From contig JAQUHH010000054.1 of the NCBI GenBank assembly GCA_028683685.1, positions 1 to 11,094 of the forward strand: a stretch of 11,094 nt of DNA, given 5' to 3'. Numbering within the stretch: position 1 is the first letter of the stretch; each line of letters starts with the position of its first letter. Made by a program: the position numbers and the translations under genes. Shown here in pieces: positions 1-6,560 of this stretch. The stretch comes from Bacteroidales bacterium (GTDB taxonomy: Bacteria; Bacteroidota; Bacteroidia; Bacteroidales; WCHB1-69). The notes beneath the pieces are model-generated. The model was not told the origin of the DNA and ran no database searches. It saw only the letters and a list, made by a program, of their open reading frames with translations.

Positions 1-122
1 GAGGATTCAAATCCTCATATATTATAATATTTAAGGATTCTATTCCTCAAATATTACGTTTTTGACATAAGTTGGTATAATAAAATGCATTAATCTGCAT
101 TGATTTTGAAATAAAATTGGTA
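1..122. other. AT-rich gene-free window end with a diverged 32-bp repeat pair
   Basis: No gene is visible downstream of the ATPase stop codon. Two similar units start at 2 and 34: each begins AGGATTC, has three variable bases, then TCCTCA and a near-identical (T/A)ATATTA. The first unit is flanked so that GAGGAT and ATCCTC (1-16) can pair over a TCAA loop. The second keeps only a weaker version of this fold. No T-run follows on the minus strand, so I do not call a terminator. The repeat may continue beyond the window edge. Confidence 0.4.
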
Positions 123-1118
123 TTATTTGTATGAAATATTTTTCAGCATATGATTTATCAAGGTTTCTATGGATTCAAATTCACCCATTATTTCTTTATT
201 TTCGTGATATACAAATAAATTTTTATTCATACTGATAGAAATATTTTGAGCTGAATTTGAGCTAAAAATTTCATATCGTTTTAGGGCATTTAAAATCCAT
301 ATTTTGAAAATTTCTGGGGCTTCAATTTTTACTTGTACTTTTTCTTCTTTTTCGTCGTGGAAAATTCCTTCGTGAATATTAAAAACCAATCCTTGCGAAG
401 CAAAAAGTCCGTTGATGGAACCATTTAGAATTAAATCTTCGGGCATGCCTATTTTTAATTTTTTGTTGCCGATGAACATTAAAATTTTATCGGAATATTT
501 TATTGCTAAATCTATTTCATGCATCGAAAGGACGATGGTTTTCTTTTCATTTCGGACTAAATTCCGCAATAATTTCATCAAGGTAATTCGTCCTGCTGCA
601 TCCAAATAATTGGCAGGTTCGTCCATGAAGATAATGGGCGTTTCCTGAGCTAATGCTTTGGCAATAAGAGTTTTTTGATATTCGCCATCACTTAAAGTGG
701 CAATATTGCGTTGTTTTAAATGTGAAACGCCACAAAGATTCATTGAATTGGAAATAACTCGTAAATCAGTGTTGTTCAAACTGCCATAAAAACCAGTATA
801 GGGAGCTCTTCCCAAACTTACCATTTCGAAAACACTCATGTATTCGACCTGCGTTTTTTCGGTAAAAACAACACTGATAAGTCGGGAAAGTCCTTGATAG
901 GAATATGAATTGATATTTTTGTTTTGTAATAAAACTTCCCCTTTCATTGGTTTATGAAAAGCTGTAAGGGCTTTCATAAGAGTGGTTTTGCCTTTTCCAT
1001 TCGACCCTAAAATAGAATAGAGCATGCCTTCGGATAAATCAAAAGAAACATTTTCCAGCAAAATTGTACTTGAAGTTTTGGAAGTAAATCCCAGATGTAT
1101 GTTTTTTGCTTTTATCAT
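123..1118 (-). CDS. ABC transporter ATP-binding protein, FecE/BtuD family, probable corrinoid importer
   Basis: This is the cytoplasmic ATPase that would power the adjacent FecCD-type permease. The start chosen is ATG at 1118, giving MIKAKN and 331 residues; it overlaps the permease stop as ATGA, the usual sign of translational coupling. An upstream in-frame start 12 codons earlier would sit inside the permease gene and adds no family sequence. Visible motifs: Walker A GSNGKGKTT (38-46), signature LSDGE (142-146, a variant of LSGGQ), Walker B IIFMDEP (162-168) with the catalytic Glu167, D-loop LD (172-173) and H-loop His200. FecE/BtuD proteins are usually about 250-270 residues. This one has roughly 75 extra C-terminal residues, from about 255 on, rich in Lys, Glu, Ile and Asn, whose function I do not recognise. 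The cobalamin assignment comes from the riboswitch upstream of the operon, not from the ATPase, which alone could equally serve a siderophore or heme importer. Confidence 0.93.
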   Translation of the reverse strand: MIKAKNIHLGFTSKTSSTILLENVSFDLSEGMLYSILGSNGKGKTTLMKALTAFHKPMKGEVLLQNKNINSYSYQGLSRLISVVFTEKTQVEYMSVFEMVSLGRAPYTGFYGSLNNTDLRVISNSMNLCGVSHLKQRNIATLSDGEYQKTLIAKALAQETPIIFMDEPANYLDAAGRITLMKLLRNLVRNEKKTIVLSMHEIDLAIKYSDKILMFIGNKKLKIGMPEDLILNGSINGLFASQGLVFNIHEGIFHDEKEEKVQVKIEAPEIFKIWILNALKRYEIFSSNSAQNISISMNKNLFVYHENKEIMGEFESIETLINHMLKNISYK

Positions 1119-2152
1119 GATGCATCGGAATTGGAACGACGTAACACAATCCAAATCACGACTGGGGCACCAAATAGAGCCGTTACCGCATTAACGGGCA
1201 ACGAGCCATTGAATCCTGGCAGTTTGGCAATAAGAATGGTAAACAGCGACAAAATCGCTCCCATGATGATGACTGCGGGAATAAGTACGGCATGATTGGA
1301 TGTTTTGAAAACCAATCGCGCCATATGTGGAATGGCCAAGCCGATAAATGCTACCGGTCCGCAATAGGCTGTTACCAGAGCGGTCAAAAAGCCAACGGTC
1401 AGTAATATTTGAATTCGAATGGAACGAATGTTAACGCCTAAATTTCGGGCTTGATTTTCGCCCAGCAAAAGCATATTCATGGGTTTTACCAGCACAAAAG
1501 AGTAAATTAATCCAGCAGTAATTCCTGGAATAAAAATTTTTAATTGCGGAAAACTGACGTTGGAAAAAGAACCCAATCCCCAAATGGCAAATCCATGAAC
1601 TTCTTCGCTGCTGGCAAAAACTTGTAATATCCCGATTAAAGAGCCAGCGATGGCACTTATCATAATTCCCAATACCAAAAGCATAATGTAATTTCGAACA
1701 AATCCAGAAAATAGAATAATCAAAAATAAAACACCGGCAGCGCCTATTAATGCAGCGGCAATTACTGAAATATTTTGCAAATAAAATCCGGAAGAGGTTC
1801 CGTAATAGCTCACTGCACCGGGAATTAAATATAAGATGGCAACACCCAAACTGGCTCCTGCGCTAATTCCTAATATGGATGGGTCGGCCAGCGGATTGCG
1901 AAAATAGGTTTGCATAATTAATCCTCCTACCGATAGAGCAGCTCCTGCAAATAAAGCAGTGAAAGATTGTGGCAAACGAGATTTGAGAATAATCATCTCA
2001 TAAACAGGGTTTGAGTTTTCGGAATTAAATAAAATCCGAAATGTTTCACGCCACGGAATGACGACCGAACCCAATGCTAGATTTGTGAAAAATAAAGCGA
2101 TTGCCAATAATGACAGAACAAAAAACCAAATTTGATATTTTCTTTTTGTCAT
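1115..2152 (-). CDS. FecCD/BtuC-family ABC transporter permease
   Basis: A 345-residue polytopic inner-membrane permease, the normal length for the FecCD/BtuC family, in which a homodimer forms the translocation channel for corrinoids, heme or siderophores. It is hydrophobic almost throughout, consistent with about ten membrane helices. Family landmarks are clear: a first helix followed by WRETFRILF, the LPQSFTALFAGAALSVGGLIMQ stretch (about 60-82), RNPLADPSILGISAGASLG just after it, the cytoplasmic coupling segment GENQARNLGVNIRSIRI (about 231-247) and GPVAFIGLAIPHMARLV (about 266-282). It starts one base after the stop of the binding-protein gene and its stop overlaps the ATPase start, so the three genes form one transcription unit. 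The riboswitch ahead of the first gene makes corrinoid the likely substrate. Confidence 0.95.
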   Translation of the reverse strand: MTKRKYQIWFFVLSLLAIALFFTNLALGSVVIPWRETFRILFNSENSNPVYEMIILKSRLPQSFTALFAGAALSVGGLIMQTYFRNPLADPSILGISAGASLGVAILYLIPGAVSYYGTSSGFYLQNISVIAAALIGAAGVLFLIILFSGFVRNYIMLLVLGIMISAIAGSLIGILQVFASSEEVHGFAIWGLGSFSNVSFPQLKIFIPGITAGLIYSFVLVKPMNMLLLGENQARNLGVNIRSIRIQILLTVGFLTALVTAYCGPVAFIGLAIPHMARLVFKTSNHAVLIPAVIIMGAILSLFTILIAKLPGFNGSLPVNAVTALFGAPVVIWIVLRRSNSDAS

Positions 2153-2153
2153 T

Positions 2154-3332
2154 TTATTTTTTCAAAGGTTTAATATACTTCGCTTCATAGTCGGGCAAAA
2201 GATTTGGATGAAAAATACAAATCAAATCTTTTAGTATTAAATGAGGTTCCAAAACTCCATCTTCATAATAGGGCGCCAGTTTGCTGTTGGATAGAAGTAT
2301 GTTTTTGTTGCGAAAAGCATCAAAATAAGAGTATTTGATATTTTCCGAAGCCAATCGAGAATAATCATATTCATCATCAATATATTCTTGTATTAACCAA
2401 AAATCGGCATTTAGAGCTTTGGACATAATGATTTCTAAATCGTAAGGTTCCGAACCCCCAAAAGGCAAATTTTGCCAAATGTAATTTGCACCCGCATCTC
2501 CAAAAAGACGACTGATGTAGCTTTTGCCACCGCTCACGTACCAAACATCTTGAAATAATTTTCCACTAAATACAGTGGGTCGTTTTATTCCATCAACCAC
2601 CTGGTTTTTGGCTTGAAAATAGTGTTCTTCAATTTCATTAAATCTTTTTTTTGCTTTGGTTTCCTGATTGAAAAATGCAGAGAAAAAAACCAGCCATTCG
2701 GCACGTGCCAATGGGTCTTCTTCCATATGACAAGCATTAATTACAACGGGAATTCCAGCTTCTTCTATTTTTTGATATCTGTTTTCGCGAAATGGTGAGA
2801 CAAAACAAATGGAAGAATTAGAAGCTATTAATTTTTCAACATTGAAGTTTTCAGAAGGACCAACGTCCGTGGTTTTTCCTTCCGAAACCTGATTGTGCAA
2901 ACTTGGATTGTGAAAGTATTCGATACTTGAACAGGCTTTTACAAAAGGAATCAAGTTTAGTTGATTTGCAAAAGCGATATCGGGGGCAAACAAACACGCC
3001 ATGCTTGTGCATGGAATATCTATTACCGTGAAATCGGAACTGAAATGAGAATTGTTTTCCGAAATTTTTAGAATGTATTTAGATAATGTTTTTTCATTAT
3101 CCCAAGGATCTTTTATAAATATTTTTTTGTAATCTGAAAAGTACTCAATCTGAAATCCTTTAGAATATTTTGGCTTCCATACCGAGTCTGCAATTTCATT
3201 TTCCGATTCTGAAGAATTGGTTTGAACGCACGAATTAAAGAGGATGAAAACAAATCCAATACTGAAAGAAATCAGAAGTAAACGTCTCAGAATGAGAAAT
3301 TTGTGTTTTTGTAAAAGAGAATACTTGTTCAT
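2154..3332 (-). CDS. Periplasmic substrate-binding lipoprotein of the cobalamin-type ABC importer (BtuF-like)
   Basis: A 392-residue binding protein that would capture the ligand and hand it to the permease encoded one base downstream. A basic N-region (KHKFLILRR) and hydrophobic segment end in LFNSC, so lipidation at Cys35 is likely, followed by a Ser/Asn/Glu-rich tether, as in many Bacteroidota lipoproteins. The body has the two-lobe pattern of the BtuF/FepB group: an N-lobe with IDIPCTSMACLFAPDIAFANQL (about 103-124), SEN-NVEKLIASNSSICFVSP as the ligand-site strand, IEEAGIPVVI at the start of the linker helix, and a C-lobe with SGKLFQDVWYVSGGKSYISRLFGDAGANYIW. It is longer and more divergent than enteric BtuF. 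It is the first gene after the cobalamin riboswitch, which is the main reason for preferring cobalamin or cobinamide over iron ligands. The start ATG at 3332 is preceded by an A-rich stretch instead of a Shine-Dalgarno sequence. Confidence 0.9.
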   Translation of the reverse strand: MNKYSLLQKHKFLILRRLLLISFSIGFVFILFNSCVQTNSSESENEIADSVWKPKYSKGFQIEYFSDYKKIFIKDPWDNEKTLSKYILKISENNSHFSSDFTVIDIPCTSMACLFAPDIAFANQLNLIPFVKACSSIEYFHNPSLHNQVSEGKTTDVGPSENFNVEKLIASNSSICFVSPFRENRYQKIEEAGIPVVINACHMEEDPLARAEWLVFFSAFFNQETKAKKRFNEIEEHYFQAKNQVVDGIKRPTVFSGKLFQDVWYVSGGKSYISRLFGDAGANYIWQNLPFGGSEPYDLEIIMSKALNADFWLIQEYIDDEYDYSRLASENIKYSYFDAFRNKNILLSNSKLAPYYEDGVLEPHLILKDLICIFHPNLLPDYEAKYIKPLKK

Positions 3333-3345
3333 ATCTTTTTTTTAT

Positions 3346-3365
3346 GACTTTTGTTCCCGAAAGTC
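3346..3365 (-). promoter_or_regulatory. Small hairpin between riboswitch and start codon, possible expression platform
   Basis: On the minus strand GACTTT and AAAGTC can pair (about six base pairs) around a CGGGAACA loop, lying between the B12 box and the start codon 14 bases further on. No T-run follows, so it is not a terminator. It could be part of a translational expression platform controlling access to the start codon. This is inferred from position only. Confidence 0.35.
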
Positions 3366-3376
3366 GTTATTGCTTG

Positions 3377-3545
3377 CAAAAGTTCAGGCAGGTCTTCTGA
3401 CTTACTCCTCCTTCTTAGCACCTTCCCATTGTTTTTTGGTAAACAACAGTGGCTTTTTGCCAAGTGGAACTAGAGTTTACAGCTGCGGGTACAGTTTCGG
3501 ATTTACACCGAATTCCCTATTATGCCGATGGCACCGGTTCTTTTG
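3377..3545 (-). ncRNA. Cobalamin (adenosylcobalamin) riboswitch
   Basis: Read on the minus strand, the region carries the conserved core of the cobalamin riboswitch in the right order: CCGGTGCC near the 5' end, GGGAATTCGGTGTAAATCC, ACTGTACCCGC then CTGTAA, a CCACTG arm, GGGAAGG, AAGGAGGAGTAAG, and the B12 box GTCAGAAGACCTGCC (about 3390-3404). A closing P1 stem is visible: CAAAAG (3545-3540) pairs with CTTTTG (3382-3377). In this RNA class cobalamin binding lowers expression of the downstream gene. Here that is the lipoprotein of the ABC importer, whose start lies 45 bases beyond the aptamer. No terminator hairpin with a T-run lies between aptamer and start codon, so translational control is more likely than transcription termination. 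Confidence 0.96.
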
Positions 3546-3550
3546 TAGTA

Positions 3551-3558
3551 CAAAACTA
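3551..3558 (-). promoter_or_regulatory. Probable -7 promoter element of the riboswitch/B12-uptake operon
   Basis: TAGTTTTG on the minus strand fits the Bacteroidota -7 consensus TAnnTTTG. It places the transcription start about five to seven bases downstream, almost exactly at the first base of the riboswitch P1 stem. I do not see a good TTG -33 element at the usual spacing, so confidence is moderate. Confidence 0.5.
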
Positions 3559-3600
3559 ATCAAAATATTAGTATCCACGATTTTTTGTGCAAATAATAGC

Positions 3601-3637
3601 AAAAGGACTTCTGAAAAAAACAATTTTCAGAAGTCCC
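3601..3637 (-). terminator. Rho-independent terminator after the RND efflux remnant
   Basis: A perfect 13-base-pair stem, GGACTTCTGAAAA (3636-3624) with TTTTCAGAAGTCC (3617-3605), closes a six-base loop and is followed on the minus strand by TTTT. It lies about 32 bases past the stop of the RND C-terminal fragment and just before the riboswitch promoter, so it separates the two transcription units. The survival of this intact terminator shows that the true 3' end of the efflux operon is present. Confidence 0.8.
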
Positions 3638-3668
3638 AAAGCGTAAAAATAAACCGTTATATTTTTTT

Positions 3669-4930
3669 TCATTTTGCCATTTTTTCTTTAATGGTGTCCA
3701 CAATATAATAGACCATTGGAACCAAAAACACCGTCAAAATTAAGGATGAAAGTAAGCCGCCGATAATTACCCAGGCCAATCCATTTTTCCATTCGCTTGC
3801 CGTTCCTTTTCCCAATGCAATGGGAAGCATGCCAATGGCCATTGCTAGCGTGGTCATTAAAATGGGACGCATCCGTTCTTTGCCCGCCAAAATCAAAGCA
3901 TTACGATGGAAACTAGAATTACTGCTAAAAACAAATCGAAAATAACTGAATTTACGGCTGCAATGGTTTTGTCGGTAGAGTCGTCTGCGATAATAAATTT
4001 TACGTCGGCATCTTTGTTTTGTTCTTCGATTTCTTTTAGTTTTTTATGAACCAATTCCGAAACATCTACCGCATTTGCATCTCCCTGTTTTTTTAGCATC
4101 AGACCAATTCCGTTCACTCCATTGTAACGGCTTACTGATGATATTTCCTTCACTCCATCAATTACGTTTGCCACGTCTTTAACATACACAGGACTGTTGG
4201 GAAATGGCATGGCAACTTGCACATTCATAATATTTTCAAGAGTGGTAAATTTTCCGATAATTCGTACTGAATTGTTTTCTTTTTCTGTTTGAACTTTTCC
4301 AGCAGGAAGATCTAATCCTGAGCGATTTATGGCTTCTACAACTTGACTAAGTGAAACTTTATAGTAAATCAATTTATCCTGATTTACTTTTACTTGAATT
4401 TCACGTTCTTCGCCCCCTAGCAACGTAATTTCGGCAACTCCTTTTAATTGTTGTATTTGAGGTAGAAAATCGTCTTTCATTTTCTGATAAAAATCGGTTT
4501 CCGACAACTTGCTGGTGGCACTGATGGAAATTATGGGCAAATCGTTGGGTGAAACCTTACTCATTATTGGACTTAAAATATTGTCTGGCAAATCCTTTCG
4601 AATGTTGTCAATGTAACGTTGTGCATCTTGCATTGCTTTATCTACATCGGTTCCGTATTTTAGATTGGCTATAATTACGGAAGCATTGGGCATCGACTTT
4701 GTTTCCAAATAGTCAACTCCTTCGAGATTGGATAAAGCATCTTCTATTTTGCGAGAAACCGAAGTTTCCACTTCTTGAGGTTCAGCATCTGGATATATTG
4801 TTTTAATAACTACTACTGGCTGATTAAAGTCAGGTAATAGTTCGTAACTTAAATTTTTATAGCCGATAATTCCTAAAAGCGTAATTATGCTAAAAAGTAC
4901 AATTATGAGCGATGGGCGTTTTATGGCAAT
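3669..4930 (-). pseudogene. RND-family efflux pump gene (AcrB/CusA type), broken by a large internal deletion
   Basis: Intact RND pumps have about 1000-1070 residues; here only the two ends remain. The N-terminal part (4930-3893, 345 codons) reads IAIKRPSLIIVLFSIITLLG, the first membrane helix, then the periplasmic porter region with PDAEPQEVETSVSRKIEDALSNLEGV, and stops inside the second helix at AVILVSIVML. The C-terminal part (3896-3669) continues in another frame as ALILAGKERMRPILMTTLAMAIGMLPIAL to the normal family end. About 600 codons are missing, including the proton-relay helices, and the join shifts the frame, so no pump can be made. The upstream end is also cut: a TAA (4933-4931) directly precedes the first RND codon, no proper start codon exists, and the preceding sequence belongs to a tolC remnant. 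The residue count is estimated from the family, not from an alignment. Confidence 0.9.
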
Positions 4931-5451
4931 TTATGTACGTTGTAATAAAGGTTTGATATTTCAAAATTTACCTGTTCTTCTGTTTTTTTGTATTGCAATT
5001 TGCTGATTTCCGTCGCTATTTTTGTGGCTTTAATTCCACCATAGATTTGTGGATTATACAAAGGCACAGCTACTTGAATAGAAGCACTCATATTGTGAGG
5101 CACTCCAAATTGGGCTTCTTTAAATTGCCCTTCTGGCGCCATCGGGTTAAACGTAGACATTGGCATAAGTTGGTATGGCAAATCCATAAAATACTTGTAA
5201 TCCCCAACTACATTAATTTTTGGGATTAAATTTGATTTTGCCTCTTTTTGTTTTTGCTCTGTTATTGCCATCGAATTTCTGCTTATTTGCAGATTTTTAT
5301 TGTGTATTTGAGCGGTGTCTATACATTGTTGCAACGACCAAGTTTGCGCTATTCCTTGAGAAAATAGTATCATCATTGCTAAAAATGATAATATTCTATT
5401 AGATGTGTGAACGTTCACTAACTTGATGTTTAAATTTTTTTTTAATTTCAT
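4921..5451 (-). pseudogene. TolC-like outer-membrane efflux protein, N-terminal fragment
   Basis: This encodes 176 residues of a protein family usually about 420-460 long, so it is about 40 percent of a gene. It starts with a signal sequence (hydrophobic ILSFLAMMILFSQGIAQ, likely cleavage near residue 36). It then shows the typical first repeat of TolC proteins: WSLQQCIDTAQIHNKNLQISRNSMAITEQKQKEAKSNLIPKIN, a beta-hairpin segment and KLQYKKTEEQVNFEISNLYYNV. After NLYYNV the frame runs into VHKLP and a stop that come from the fusion to the RND gene. The second helical repeat is gone, so a working trimeric channel is not expected. It begins 10 bases after the cupin stop, in one operon with tetR and the cupin. 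A GTGAACGTTCAC palindrome lies in codons 12-15. Confidence 0.88.
5407..5418. promoter_or_regulatory. Palindromic TetR-type operator copy inside the tolC remnant
   Basis: GTGAACGTTCAC is a perfect 12-base palindrome and differs by one central base from the site at the tetR promoter (6419-6430). It lies inside the coding sequence, 33-44 bases after the tolC start. No clear -33/-7 promoter is visible just upstream. Binding by the neighbouring TetR protein is inferred from the match of half-sites GTGAA and TTCAC with two-base spacing. Confidence 0.55.
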
Positions 5452-5461
5452 GTTTTTCCAA

Positions 5462-5800
5462 TTATAATAATCTCGCTTGAGTTGTTGGTCTTGGCGCTTT
5501 TACAACAAGAATCCGGGCTACTTTATCTGAATTATTATACAGACAGTGGACAATGTCTTTTGGGCTTTCTACCAAACAATCGGCTTCTACTTGAACTTTT
5601 TCTTTGCCTACTAATACTTCTGGTGTTCCTTCTAGAATGTAAAAAAACACATCGACTGCGGTTATGTGAGGTTTTAACGCTTCTCCTGGATGCAAAGTGA
5701 TATGCATGGCTTGTGCTGTCTCTTTGTCGTACATTTTGCGAACATCCATTTTATGCATGGTTTCTGTAATTTCTGTTTCTTTTACTACCTTGATTTTCAT
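5462..5800 (-). CDS. Small single-domain cupin protein
   Basis: A 112-residue protein that is essentially one cupin beta-barrel. Cupin motif 1 is divergent: PGEALKPHITAVDVFFYILEG (about 38-58) keeps one His and the terminal Gly but lacks the second His and the Glu of a full metal site. Motif 2, SPKDIVHCLYN (about 79-89), keeps the Pro, His and Asn pattern. Few metal ligands are therefore left, and the catalytic role, if any, is unclear; sensing or binding a small molecule is possible. It starts 12 bases after the tetR stop and ends 10 bases before tolC, so it is co-transcribed with the regulator and the efflux genes. I do not recognise a specific gene name. The reading frame looks intact although the downstream efflux genes are broken. 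Confidence 0.85.
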   Translation of the reverse strand: MKIKVVKETEITETMHKMDVRKMYDKETAQAMHITLHPGEALKPHITAVDVFFYILEGTPEVLVGKEKVQVEADCLVESPKDIVHCLYNNSDKVARILVVKAPRPTTQARLL

Positions 5801-5812
5801 ATGATTTAGTTT

Positions 5813-6400
5813 TTAGTTTTTAAGCATTGTTACTATTGATTTGATATAGGCTGAGCCTTTTTCTGTTATATTGAATTTATAATCAGACATGTGCCATTGT
5901 TTTACAAACATTCGTAAAGAGCCCATAATCATAACCGATAGGTGAGAAGCGTCAATATCGTTTCTTATTTCACCATTTTTTTGACCACTTTCGATAATCG
6001 TTTGTACACTTATAATATTTTTACTCATTATTTCTTTTACTTTTTCAGTGAGTTCTATTTCGTTGCGAAAAATCTCTTCTGAAAAAATTACGGAAACCAA
6101 GGATGGGGAATCTGAAAACTTATTAAAATGATTCTGAAATAAATTTTCAATTCTAATAAGTGCGTTGTCATTAGAATTTATTTGATTTGTAAAAAGATGT
6201 TCTGTGTTTTGTCTGAAAAAATCGAGAATGGCTAATAATATCTGGATTTTATTTTCATAGTGTCGATATATTGCCGACTCTGCAAAGCCGATTTTCTTTG
6301 CCAAATTTTTCATGGTTAACGATTGAATGCCGCCTTCTGCAATCAAATTGAGCGAAACATTTATAATTTCTTGTTGTCGTTCGGTAATCTCTGTATTCAT
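5813..6400 (-). CDS. TetR/AcrR-family transcriptional regulator
   Basis: A 195-residue repressor of normal TetR length. The N-terminal DNA-binding domain is clear: RQQEIINVSLNLIAEGGIQSLTMKNLAKKIGFAESAIYRHYENKIQILLAIL, with the helix-turn-helix at about 25-46. The C-terminal half is helical and variable, as expected for the ligand-binding and dimer domain. I chose ATG at 6400. A longer frame from a TTG at 6436 would start inside the predicted -7 promoter box and would translate the operator, so it is unlikely. It heads the operon tetR-cupin-tolC-RND, the usual arrangement of a self-regulated efflux locus in Bacteroidota. With the efflux genes deleted, its remaining known target is itself plus the cupin. 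The inducing ligand cannot be read from the sequence. Confidence 0.92.
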   Translation of the reverse strand: MNTEITERQQEIINVSLNLIAEGGIQSLTMKNLAKKIGFAESAIYRHYENKIQILLAILDFFRQNTEHLFTNQINSNDNALIRIENLFQNHFNKFSDSPSLVSVIFSEEIFRNEIELTEKVKEIMSKNIISVQTIIESGQKNGEIRNDIDASHLSVMIMGSLRMFVKQWHMSDYKFNITEKGSAYIKSIVTMLKN

Positions 6401-6418
6401 TTCAATTTTGTTATGTGA

Positions 6419-6430
6419 GTGAATGTTCAC
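6419..6430. promoter_or_regulatory. Probable TetR operator at the tetR transcription start
   Basis: GTGAATGTTCAC forms two 5-base half-sites, GTGAA and TTCAC, around a two-base centre. It lies directly downstream of the predicted -7 box and covers the expected transcription start at about 6428, an ideal place for autorepression. A second copy with the same half-sites lies at 5407-5418 in the same operon. I saw no third copy in the window when scanning by eye. Confidence 0.7.
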
Positions 6431-6433
6431 CCA

Positions 6434-6466
6434 CAAAAGTAGTTTATTTTGAACATATAATCCAAA
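6434..6466 (-). promoter_or_regulatory. Promoter of the tetR-cupin-efflux operon (Bacteroidota -33/-7 type)
   Basis: On the minus strand TTTG (6466-6463) and TACTTTTG (6441-6434) are separated by 21 bases, close to the Bacteroidota primary sigma consensus TTTG-N19-TAnnTTTG. The start of transcription should fall near 6428, giving a leader of about 28 bases before the ATG at 6400 and overlapping the operator. Confidence 0.65.
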
Positions 6467-6560
6467 TTATTTTTGATTTTATATTTAAAAAATGTTAAAT
6501 ATTCTGATTATCAGAGATTTAAAATGATGTTTTTTTAGAATATTAATTACAGTTAATGAA

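Noticed and set aside
1..60. CRISPR array end
   Set aside because: Only two units are present, they differ at several places, and the would-be spacers are about 10 bases and themselves similar.
3244..3708. A 154-codon open frame on the plus strand across the start of the lipoprotein gene and the riboswitch
   Set aside because: It is antisense to a clear riboswitch and signal peptide, has no recognisable protein features and no promoter.
3893..3896. Programmed frameshift joining the two RND fragments
   Set aside because: About 600 codons of conserved sequence are absent, so frameshifting could not restore a pump, and no slippery sequence is obvious.
4993..5402. Plus-strand open frames of 60-78 codons within the tolC remnant and similar ones in other genes
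   Set aside because: They are complementary-strand shadows of genuine coding sequence with no supporting signals.
6400..6436. Longer TetR start (TTG at 6436) adding 12 residues
   Set aside because: The codon lies inside the predicted -7 box and the added residues translate the operator; the family normally starts near the ATG at 6400.
6500..6520. CTGATTATCAG palindrome between the FG-GAP gene and tetR as a terminator
   Set aside because: The stem is only about four to five base pairs after allowing for a loop and has no adjacent T-run on the minus strand.
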